In this document: piece by piece, positions 35,723-44,507 of the stretch
Position numbering within the stretch: position 1 is the first letter of the stretch
Layout: each line of letters begins with the position of its first letter
Origin: Ixodes scapularis
Taxonomy: Eukaryota; Arthropoda; Arachnida; Ixodida; Ixodidae
Assembly: GCF_016920785.2 (NCBI RefSeq)
Contig: NW_024609837.1
Location: 51,326,671-51,390,670 of the forward strand
DNA: 64,000 nucleotides
Direction of reading: 5' to 3'
The notes under the pieces: generated by a model
What the model saw: only the letters and a program-made list of their open reading frames with translations
Database searches by the model: none
What the model was told of the DNA's origin: nothing
Translations under genes and position numbers: made by a program

Positions 35723-36869
35723 CAGTTGAACCTCGATGTAACGAAGTCGGTAAAATTCGCAATTTACTTCGTTACATTGAAATTTCGCTAAATCGAAATT
35801 TGGCTTTAGCATGCGAAAAAAAAATTCCGAAACATTTTACGGGTATGAAAACTCACCGAAAATGACATTTATTTAGGGGCAAAGTAGTCCGCGAGTTTTG
35901 CTTGCGCCTTGTCCGACAGTAGCAGCGGCGTCGGCGGCGTCATACGGCCAATACGGCGTTCGAGCGCCCAGAGCGCTTGCACGGCATCTTGCTGCCCATG
36001 CGACGCCGTGTACCTCCTCAGTACGTCCATTGCGTCGAGCACTTCCCGAGTGCTCGTGATCTCGGCAGTTTCTTCAGGATGGCGTCCAAAACGTTTGCTT
36101 TCTCATCCAAAGAAAGAACTTTACGTTTCCTTATGGCAGCAAGCACGTAAGTGAACCGCCCGGTTAACAAATAAAGCTGTTTAGTTTAGGCGGTTTAAGC
36201 GGTGCCAATGTTTCCAACCTACACAGCACTCTTGACCGCACAGTTTACTTGCCCCCTTGTGCCCACAGTGTGCTTGCGGCTTTGCTTTACATCACGGTCG
36301 CAAGACGATAATCGGTCTTTTCGGTCTTCTCCTAGATGGCACTGCCCGTGCGGTCGCGTCGCGCGATAGGGAGGCTCCCTATCGCGCGGTCGCGCCATCA
36401 CGTCGCTCCCCCGCTGAAGTTGGCTCCCGCGGTACAGTGGACTATGATGATCAGTGAATGTCAGTGGTGATGCTGTTATGCCGTGTTAACTTTTTGCTCG
36501 GCATTTTCTGGCCAGCCCCGCGGAATCCGCTTGCCGCATGCCTCGCCGGCGCTACCGGCGCCGCATCCTCGGGCAGCCTAGGAACGTTGGAAGGCCTGTC
36601 CCCGTGAAGTAACCTATCAAGCGCTCGCGTTTGCGCATAATTTTTTTTTTTAACCACAATTTTTTTGCGAAGTTGTTTTTTAGAGTTGATTTATTTATTG
36701 CCTTCTATGGCAATGGCGCTTCGTTATATTGAAATAGCAGCAAAATAGACTTCGTTATATAGGGACTAAAAATACATGGAATCTATGGGCAAGAAATTAT
36801 GAAAAATAAAATACTTCGTTAAATCGAGGATTTCGTTACATTGAAGTTCGTTATATCGAGGTTCGACTG
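35723..36869. mobile_element. pogo/Tigger-like element (1147 bp), internally deleted
   Basis: Ends CAGTTGAACCTCGATGTAAC and, reversed, CAGTCGAACCTCGATATAAC, flanked by TA at 35721-35722 and 36870-36871. CAGTTGAACCTCGATATAACG-type ends are characteristic of Tigger/pogo elements of the Tc1/mariner superfamily. Subterminal repeats of TTCGTTA-AT are present at both ends. Remnants of a transposase lie inside on the minus strand. The region 36350-36600 is GC-rich. Confidence 0.88.
35869..36135 (-). pseudogene. Truncated Tigger-type transposase remnant
   Basis: Minus-strand reading shows an N-terminal piece KRKVLSLDEKANVLDAI, which resembles the CENP-B/pogo helix-turn-helix start, and a C-terminal piece ending LLLSDKAQAKLADYFAPK and a stop at 35869-35871. 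The two lie next to each other in different frames, so the DDE catalytic core and most of the gene have been deleted. It cannot encode an active transposase. Confidence 0.6.
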
Positions 36870-36914
36870 TATATTAAGCCAACAAATATACTAGTACCAT
36901 TGTATGCAATATAT

Positions 36915-37307
36915 TGTCACGAATGACTAGGCGACGACGTAAAGAATAACTGAGGGAACTGAAACGTTTAATGGGGCGAACTTGTGCCCAAAACAACAAG
37001 GAAACAGAGGCTAACAACAGAGCATCGAAGTCGGTGTAACAGCGGGATCGAATGCTGGTGCGAGACTGACTCCAGCTTGCCACGCAAAGCACCTTTTGTA
37101 GCCGTGTGGGTTTCTGAAACATTCGGCCTAGAACATTCGGCGCGTAGAACATTTGCAGGTCGATCAGACAAGAAAGTTCTCGAATTTGCGAGAATGCCTA
37201 GTAGAAGGAATAAATAAAAAAACATTCCGCTTCCTGGAACTAAAGATCCTCCGTGCAACAGCCCAGCACGGTAATCATTCGGCCACATACGCGCGACGTG
37301 CGTGACA
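36915..37307. mobile_element. Solo LTR (393 bp)
   Basis: Begins TGTCACGAATGAC and ends GCGTGACA, so the termini form the TG...CA and a perfect 7-bp inverted repeat TGTCACG/CGTGACA. ATAT is duplicated at 36911-36914 and 37308-37311. Contains AATAAATAAAA at about 37208-37218, a possible polyadenylation signal. A 4-bp duplication fits Ty3/Gypsy-type insertion followed by LTR-LTR recombination. No internal retroelement genes remain. Confidence 0.8.
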
Positions 37308-37902
37308 ATATGCTAGAAGTCTGTGTGTGAAACATTCTGGCAAATCTACAAAATATATTAGGCCCACAAATATACTCTACCATCCCTTTCTAGCGTACGC
37401 TAGAAGTCCACGAGTGCACAATTCCGGCAAATTTATAAAATATATTAAGCCTACGAATATAGTACCATCATTTCCACTACCATATTATCCCAAGAAATAG
37501 CCCACCTAAAACTGACAAAAAACTGTGGGAAAATAAGGAGTGGTCTATCTTTCAGTGTGCAATCAAGAAGAGTTGAAGAAATGCTATTTCTGGATGGATC
37601 ATGTGTCTCTGTCAAACATGTTATCGCGGCGAGGGGCAATGAAGCGAAGATGACTGTACTCCCCAGTCAGTTCCGCTTATATCCCGCCAAAGCTAACTAG
37701 ATGCATTTACGTCAAAGTCATCATTAATACAAACACTATGATTACTAGGAGTGGGATATCTTTTGGTGTTTAAAATAAAATAGCAAATCAATCCAAAAAT
37801 AGGGGTGAGTTACCTTTCGGAATGGTGCATCTCTCGGGATTTTACGGTATATATGCTAGAAGTCTGTGCGAATACATACAGAAAATTTATTAAATATCTT
37901 GA

Positions 37903-38398
37903 AGGGGCAGTGAAGTCACTTTTGAAAACGGTCGTTTTTGATCTTATATTGTTTACAATCTGTTAGTTCCCACATATCCCAAGTCTTATAGCATTACAAA
38001 ACTGCCTATTCACCTTAGGCCAAGAGAAAAACATGTGGACTCTTTTCTCTCACGGACTACATTGTGCGGACCAATCAAAGCCCCGCAATACATGGAGATT
38101 CTGAAGGATTGTATTATAACTCGTTTCGAAGAGAGTCTGATAGGTACATATTCGGATAAGACTCCTCTCTTTCTCCGCGGGCGAAGCCATCGCTTGCAAC
38201 TCGCCAACAAGCGCCCTTTGTCCACCTTCACTCGGAAGAAAATTCTTCGCAAAAAGGGTGTGTCGCGATCTTTGAACACGCTTTTGGCGAGGAAATAAAC
38301 TACGCCCAATTATGGTTTCGGGTTTGTTGGGATGCTTAGAGCGTCTAGATTGACTTGTCACCACAGAAGGACGATCTCAGAATCGACTCCAGTCCCCT
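37903..38398. mobile_element. T-family element flanked by TTGA (496 bp)
   Basis: Terminal inverted repeats AGGGGCAGTGAAGTC and, reversed, AGGGGACTGGAGTC. TTGA at 37899-37902 and 38399-38402. It sits where other repeat units read TTAAGCC, so it probably used a mutated TTAA site. Resembles the other TTAA-flanked elements in tip sequence. Two open frames inside (plus 38035-38298, minus 38010-38364) overlap antisense and have no known motif. Confidence 0.7.
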
Positions 38399-38493
38399 TT
38401 GAGCCTATGAATACACTAGTACCACCATTTTCAGCATATGCTGAATCTCCACGTGCAGAACGACGTCAACGCAAGTGCAAAAAGAGAGCCTAC

Positions 38494-38688
38494 CCCCGGC
38501 CTTGGCAGCGACATGTAGACGGATCTGTCAGGGCCTTGGGGCGGCGCCCTGCACAGTTGACTGGCCTCCCGGGACAGAGAAGCGACGTCGTTCACTAGTG
38601 ACTGCCACACCTCCGTGAACACCTCCAGGTTCTCCTTGGCGATCTTGCTCACCGGGTGGGTGATCAGGGTGCGGCACGCACTCACAAC
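38494..38688 (-). CDS. CTNNAL1: Alpha-catulin exon F
   Basis: Sixty-five codons starting VVSACRTLITHPVSKIAKEN and ending YMSLPRPG, between gtgcag|GTT and GGG|gtaggc. The block HPVSKIAKENLEVFTEVWQ closely matches human HPSSKIAKENLDVFCEAWE, and VYMSLPRPG corresponds to human GYLSLPKP, which is why the downstream donor at 38493 is preferred over the GATCC|gtctac site at 38520. It forms part of the middle helical bundle region. It is preceded in frame by exon E. Phase 0 both sides. Confidence 0.93.
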
Positions 38689-38727
38689 CTGCACGTCCCA
38701 AAAGGCGGCCGGGCTCACCGACCGAAG

Positions 38728-38950
38728 AAGCTACGCCTAAGGTGTTGACATTCCATTCCCCGACTTCCCTGTCTGTTGTCTAGTGCTGAATGCAATTCCT
38801 GAGCCTTGAAAAGGGTAACGAGAGAAGATCGGGCAACATTGTTTTGCTCGGTCGCAGACTGTTTTAGCGTTCTGGAGGTTGGACAAAGCGTTTCCTACGA
38901 TTTCAAACGAAGCTCTGTATAACTGACAACGATAATTTTAAAAAAAAGGC
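38728..38950. repeat. Dispersed repeat family R4, copy 3
   Basis: Matches 27135-27430 and the second half of 4862-5425. Shared words include GACTGTTTTAGCGTTCTGG and GATAATTTTAA near the end. It begins about 40 bp from the exon F acceptor. Confidence 0.6.
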
Positions 38951-39301
38951 ACTACCCAGGGGGGTCAGCTTTTGAACCCCTAGCCTCGAATTAATAAAAT
39001 TAGTGGCGTCGCCTGCTACTAGTCACGATAAAAAATGCGGTGCAAGGTTTGAGCTCGGTACATGTTAATCTCAAGGGAAATTACGACAGTTTCTAGCCGA
39101 GATAAAATTCGTCAAGAGTTGTTTAGACAGTAGATACAAAAGAGGATGCCTGGAGAGTCTATCAAAAGAATATGTGGAAAGTAGTAATTTATATTTATAA
39201 TAACATTCTTTCGCAATATCACACAAGTTTTATGTCTCCTTTGTCTTCAACAACCACCTCTTATTAAAGACATCAATGAAGAAGCAAAAATATCCCACAG
39301 G

Positions 39302-40488
39302 CATACCTCAGCAAACCTCACTCATGAGGGCCCTCACTCACCCTCACTCACCCTCATCTTCACAGGTGAGGTGAGGGTGAGTGAGTTTCTGAACCAGGAA
39401 AATTCATGAGTTTGAGGGTGAGTGAGGGCCGTGAGGGCTGTGAGGGCTGTGAGGGCCGTGAGGGCCGTGAGGGCGGTGAGGGCCGTGAGGGCGGTGAGGG
39501 GTATGAGGGGTATGAGGGCCATGAGTGCGTGAGGGCGGTGAGTGGCGTGAGGGCCGTGAGGGCGGTGGGTACATGAGGTGGTGTGAGGGCCATGAGCGGG
39601 TGAGGGCGGTGAGTGCGTGGGCCCCCTTCAGATCGAGCATCTTTCTCAGCAATTTTGGTGGTAATGGCGGGTTGTTCTCTAGCTTTCCCTAGATCGACAC
39701 GAATTGCTGAGACCGGGTCCGGCTCGAAATAAGCAAGCAACTCGGAGCTATTCGAATGCGTTTGAAGCGGCTGCATCCAATCAGGGACGCAAAAATTTCA
39801 CGTGATACCTCGTGCCGGTGATGATGACACCGAAAGACTTGGTGCTGGTTTGAAATCGATCGGTTTTTTTTTAGAATAAACTGTTTCAGAAAGGTGCATT
39901 AGTATTCTTAACGAGATTTAAATGCATAAAAACACGTTTATAACGCGTAATTGCGTCTAAATAGTGCAAGAAAAATAAAATTTTATGATGACGATGGCAA
40001 ATTGCAGCAATTGGTTGCTGCGTGTGATCGCGGGCGGCCCGTGTTGCTGGTATTGCGACGTAAAGTTTCTGGGCGAAATTGCCCCATCTGAAGCTGGCCT
40101 GAGTGGCGTGATGGCCATCAGTGCGTGAGGGGCAAGAGGGGTGTGAGGGCCGCGAGGGCGGTGAGGCGCGTGAGGGCGGTGAGTGGCGTGAGGGCGGTGA
40201 GGGCGGTGAGTGGCGTGAGGGCGGTGAGGGCCGTGAAGGCGGTGAGTGGCGTGAGGGCTATGAGTGCGTGAGGGCCGTGAGGGCCGTGAGGGCTGTGAGG
40301 GCGGTGAGTGCGTGAGGGCCGTGAGGTTCAGTGAGGGTGAGTGAAGGGCTGAAGGTGAGTGTGACTGTGAGGGTGAGGGTGAGTGAGGGGCTGAAGGTGA
40401 GTGTAGCTGTGAGGGTGAGTGAGGGGCTTAGGTGAGTGTGGCTGTGAGGGTGAGGGTGAGTGAGGGCGACCTAAAATGCCGACCTCTG
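39302..40488. mobile_element. hAT-like element with minisatellite arms, copy 1 (1187 bp)
   Basis: Starts CATACCTCAGCAAACC and ends TGCCGACCTCTG. It is flanked by near-identical octamers CCCACAGG (39294-39301) and CCCTCAGG (40489-40496). About 300 bp of GTGAGGGC/GTGAGGGCGGTGAGTGGC minisatellite lies on each side of a unique core (about 39620-40105). The open frames rich in Arg-Glu-Gly or Ala-Leu-Thr are by-products of the minisatellite. A second copy with a perfect duplication is at 59033-60412. Confidence 0.8.
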
Positions 40489-40496
40489 CCCTCAGG

Positions 40497-43139
40497 TGCA
40501 TTCCTTAATTAATGAATTTCAGTCAAAAAAAACAAAGAAAGAGCCTTTTTTTTGGCGATCAAAAGATAGATTGACTAAAATGAAATTTATATTAAAAAGA
40601 TGTAATGGAGAAAAAACTATTGGTTTGCTTTGGATTGGGTTGTTATGGCGCAAGGGCTGCTAAGGCCAAAGAGTGGAGAAAAATCTATTCGAAGTGTCCA
40701 AATCTCTACCATTAAATTAGCACCGAGACACTCGCAACAGCAGATAGCAAGTTGGCTGTGCAGCAGAAACAAATGAAACAGTGGCTATACGCAAGATTAA
40801 ATTGACTTCCACCTGAAATGGGGTGCAACTCGCACCCTCTAGGCGAATGGTGGCCACTGAAAAGATTCTATATGTTCGCTCAGAGCTTAAAAACCCCAGG
40901 AAGGGCCTGAAAGAGACAAGTATTTCACCCAAAAAATATTTCCACAACAAAATAAAAGGTTTTTACAATATTTATATGCTGACAAGCACAATTTAGATGG
41001 AGAAACTGGAGGTCACGACCTAACAAGCTCTGCCCAGTGCTTATGTCGTGCTTATGCCGTGCTTATACCTCTCATTGGCTGGAGAGACAATTGATGCGTA
41101 AAATATTGGTAGCAGAATTGTTTCTCCGTGCTGCAACGGTCTTTTGTTCCACAAATTTTTACGGTTGAGAAACAAAGAATCTAGATAGAGTCTTTATTTT
41201 TTTTTTCAAATGTATCCCGAGATTGCCTTTTCTGCTTTGGTATCAAACGATAACAAACATGGCTGCCACCATTTGCAACGAGCAGTTCCATACACCGCTT
41301 AGCCCGTTGAGCTTGTCCATTTTGATGAGTGCGAGTCACTTTGCTTCACCTAGCTGTTTAAAGGAAGATGTCAACTGAAGTAGTTTGGGGCGAACAACCG
41401 TTGCAAGTGCACATCTTCGGAGCTGCTGCGCGGGTGCTTGTTATTGCAGCGGGACTGGCAAAAGCCTAGTATCCCACGTCAACTATCTTGGTTGATCTGA
41501 CTCGATTTGTTCTTCTGCACGTGTTGATCCTCAATAAAGATATCAGTCCCTGTAAAAGCAACTCTGCCGCTCCGTGAATTGTGGAACTGTCGTGGTTACA
41601 AACATGCGTGGTTTCAGTACTGAGAAGGTGCCTACACAAGAATTTGCGCGCCATTTGGCTGAAGGAAATCGAGCATTCGCCTCGGACCAAGCCTTGTCCA
41701 GGTATTCTCCCATCATTTCACTTCAAAAGGCAAGTAGCTCTCAAGGTTTTCGGTGCAGCTGGCCCGCCAAAACGAATATTTTTAGGTTGCGTTTTAGCTG
41801 TGCATTGTGACGCTCACCCACTTGCTCGCAGATGCCATGCAAAATAAATACCACGGATGGAAAAACTCTAAAAACTACATATTTATTTCAATGACTCTAG
41901 TCCTTTCGGTTGTTTTTAGAACACATAGAAAGACACTGACATATGCTTGTATTGCACTGCTGCTCCTGCAGGATGGAATGCTTTCATGGTTGCGTGTTCT
42001 GGAGTGTAGCAGATGGAAGCACGTGATGGCAGATGCTGGCATGCCACTTGCATGGTCGCTTCTCATGGGGGTTTCAGGCGGTAGCAGAGCGTGTTTTAAT
42101 AACAGACGAAGTAGTCGCGTGTCGGCCCACGTGACTAGCAGACGCTGTCAGACGGCAGACAAGATGCACCGGACGTCTCGACAAGGAGACACTATAAGCT
42201 CGCGAACATGTTCGGCCGAGCAGCCAAGCCAATCCACTAGCAATGGGCAAGGCCACCGTTCTGTGGATGGAGTCTAGAGTGGGTCGTGACCTCCCCCTAG
42301 ATTCCGTATTGCGCCGTAAATATTGCACTATTTTCGTGAAAAAATTTGATAAAATATGTGTCCCATCTGGCACTTTAAAAAAAATTTATTTGAGTGTTTC
42401 TTTAAAGGGGTACAGTGCTCTTTGAGGTAAACAAATAAAAATAAAAAAGTGTTTTGAAATCATGCTTCTGAAGATAGAAATTGTCCTCAAGTATTTTTGT
42501 GAAAGAAGTCTTATTTATTTTTCAATATTAGTATGATATGACAACCAAAATAGGTCTGTTTATATTTTTTTTACTGTTATTTCACAATAAACTTTCTACA
42601 TTTTTTGCTATTTTATGAAAGTCATAACTTTACCGGTATGCAATGAATATCCGTAATCTTTTTTTCCTCAAAAACATGTAATTGAGGTATCAAATAAGGG
42701 GTGTATAAGTATTACAAATATGCCTGAAGTATTTTTTACTATTACCCCATACAATTAGTTAAAAAAAAAAAAAGATTTAAGGTGTAATTAACAACTTACA
42801 AATCATTCTAGAGTTTTCATTAATACCTTCCCAGATAAAGTAGATTTTCTAGTTTACTGAGATATGTTTACTTTCTGATTTCAATTTCTGAAGTTGTCCT
42901 AATCCTGCCACAGTCTTTTCAGATCAAATTTTTAATAGTATCCAAGCTAATTAATTTGTTACGTCAAAATAGAGTATGCACATATTTGCCCAAAAAGATG
43001 CAAAGGCAAATGTGCTAGGGAAATTCCATTGTAATCAGATCACTAACAAAAACAAAAAAAGCTCTGGGAGCAGCGTTTTTTTTTTTTTTTTTGACAGCAA
43101 TTACAGCGAACGAAGGCGGAGAGGTCGTGAGGGGGATAC
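40497..43139. other. Intron 5 remainder, no recognised gene
   Basis: Mixed sequence; 42430-42990 is strongly AT-rich. A single TTAAAGGGGTACAGTGCTC-type tip at 42412 resembles the T elements, but I found no matching second end. Open frames near 41460-42280 show no motif. Confidence 0.4.
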
Positions 43140-43232
43140 CTGTGAGCCGTAGACCTTAAGGCAGGCGTCCGTGTTCTTCGCTGTGACTTGGAGGGCCTCT
43201 GTGCTCGCCACGTGGTACAGCAGCCTGCACAC
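43140..43232 (-). CDS. CTNNAL1: Alpha-catulin exon E
   Basis: Thirty-one codons, VCRLLYHVASTEALQVTAKN then TDACLKVYGSQ, between gcccag|GTG and CAG|gtatcc. Human alpha-catulin reads CRLLRHISGTEPLEIT in this place, so the helix and its order after exon D (ends HVQE) are well supported. A longer open frame in another reading of the same bases is a shadow. Phase 0 both sides. Confidence 0.9.
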
Positions 43233-43659
43233 CTGGGCACCACGGGGGGCGCAAAGCGTGAGCTCATCCTGTCTGCCAACTGGTCAAGCACAAGCTTGTC
43301 TCATTTATCCACGTCCGAGTTGACAGTATGGTCCAGTATTTCTTAGATTCAGGCTAATTGCTGTCGATGAAGAACAAAGTTATGTTGGAGCTAACCTTTG
43401 CCCTGTGCGTTACAAGGTCACTGACTACTGTGATTTGTATAATTAATAAAATGACAAAATTAGCAATACGCAGAATGACCGATTGATTTAGCGTCACATT
43501 GGGGCGTGTCTAGGGTTCTGTGTTTTCTTATCGAGTCAATAAATTCCGAATAGAGCTCATGGGTAAGATTTTTGATAGCTGAAACTTATCTAGAAAAAAT
43601 GAAAGACGTTTCCAATTCTCTATAATGTCGAATTAGAGCGCAGATCTTGAGGAGGAGGA

Positions 43660-43790
43660 GGGGAGGGTGTGGGAAGGAGGGTATCCTCTCCTCCTTTGAA
43701 CCCTCCCCTCCTCCTCTTTCTCTGCTCCTCCCCTCCACCTCCTCCGCCCTCGCCCTCCCCCTCCCTCCTCCCTTGTTACGTCACCCATGA
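43660..43790. repeat. Pyrimidine-rich CCTCC tract
   Basis: CT-rich plus strand (CCTCCCCTCCTCC-like words), giving proline/serine-rich artefact reading frames. Adjoins the TGACGTCA array. Confidence 0.6.
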
Positions 43791-43794
43791 CCCT

Positions 43795-44000
43795 AGTGAC
43801 CATCGTGACGTCACTTGTGACGTCACTTGTGATTCTCGTGACGTCACTAGTGGCCTTCATCGAGACCTTCACGAGTGACCTTCGTAACATCACGAAAGTC
43901 ACTCGTGAAGGTCACTGTGGAGGTCGTGACCTTCGTGACGTCACTCATGACCCTAGTGACCGTCGTGATATCACACGTAACGTCACGTGTGACGTCATTA
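43795..44000. repeat. Degenerate repeat with five TGACGTCA palindromes
   Basis: Degenerate repeats of a GTGACGTCACT/CGTGACCTTC type. Exact TGACGTCA occurs at 43806-43813, 43818-43825, 43839-43846, 43936-43943 and 43990-43997. TGACGTCA is the full cAMP-response element bound by CREB/ATF bZIP proteins, but here it may simply be the core of the repeat unit. Confidence 0.75.
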
Positions 44001-44300
44001 TGGGAAACGTCCCATAATGCAAACGCGGTTACGCCGCTCAAGCCGGAAACTGGCGCCCAAGAGCTGCGCTTCAAAATTCCAAGACTCAAGGTCACGCAAA
44101 AAAAAAAGCCTGGCATAATTCACATTAGTTCTAATAGAGCACCGAGTCAGTTGTCCCAACAAGTGGTCACATCAGCCTCTTTCCTAAGCTCAGATGACTG
44201 ACAAAAGGGGTTTATCATCAATGTCCAATTAAAACAATAGCTCAATGTTGCTGTATTCCTGGGCAGCAAAAGAACTTAATCTAAGCATGTGCCTTGTGCA

Positions 44301-44499
44301 CAGGGGCAGATCCAGAGCTCCATTTTGGGCGGGAAGGGGGGGGGGGGGAATTTGTAAGGGTAACTATTCTCCCATTCTTTATTGTGGACCGAGGGGCCCA
44401 CCAATGGCAAATTGCCCTCCGAGAAGGGGGGAGGGGGGGGGGGTCAACTTTGTTTGGGGGAGGCCGCCCCCGTCGCCCCCCCCCTTGGAGATGCCACTG
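44301..44499. mobile_element. hAT MITE (199 bp) with perfect 8-bp duplication
   Basis: CTTGTGCA flanks both sides (44293-44300 and 44500-44507). Tips are CAGGGGCAGATCCA and, reversed, CAGTGGCATCTCCA, typical hAT ends. The inside is a pair of G- and C-runs (complementary halves). Open frames across it are artefacts of the runs. Confidence 0.88.
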
Positions 44500-44507
44500 C
44501 TTGTGCA

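Larger units (their letters stand above)
35300..38460. repeat. Fragmented tandem repeat, unit about 80-95 bp
   Basis: Units share, in order, ATATGCTAGAAGTC, GGCAAATTTA, AAATATATTAAGCC, ACGAATATAGTACCAT. Units or part units occur near 35310, 35575-35650, 35700-35722 with 36870-36914, 37308-37395, 37396-37480, 37845-37900 and 38403-38460. The array is broken by three transposons whose removal restores the unit. Short unit, AT-rich, no coding. Confidence 0.7.

Noticed and set aside
35909..36154. Plus-strand open frame inside the Tigger element
   Set aside because: It is antisense to the transposase remnants.
35300..38460. CRISPR-like array
   Set aside because: The units diverge, there are no spacers of constant length between identical repeats, and the context is a eukaryotic intron.
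38521..38688. Earlier donor for exon F at GATCC|gtctac
   Set aside because: The longer exon keeps VYMSLPRPG, which matches the family, and has a better donor at 38493.
39360..39776. Minus-strand Ala-Leu-Thr/His-Gly-Pro repeat proteins
   Set aside because: They follow the 8-9-bp minisatellite in every frame; the same happens in both element copies and on both strands.
43669..43902. Proline-rich and Val-Thr-Ser-rich reading frames
   Set aside because: They come from the CCTCC tract and the GTGACGTCACT repeat.
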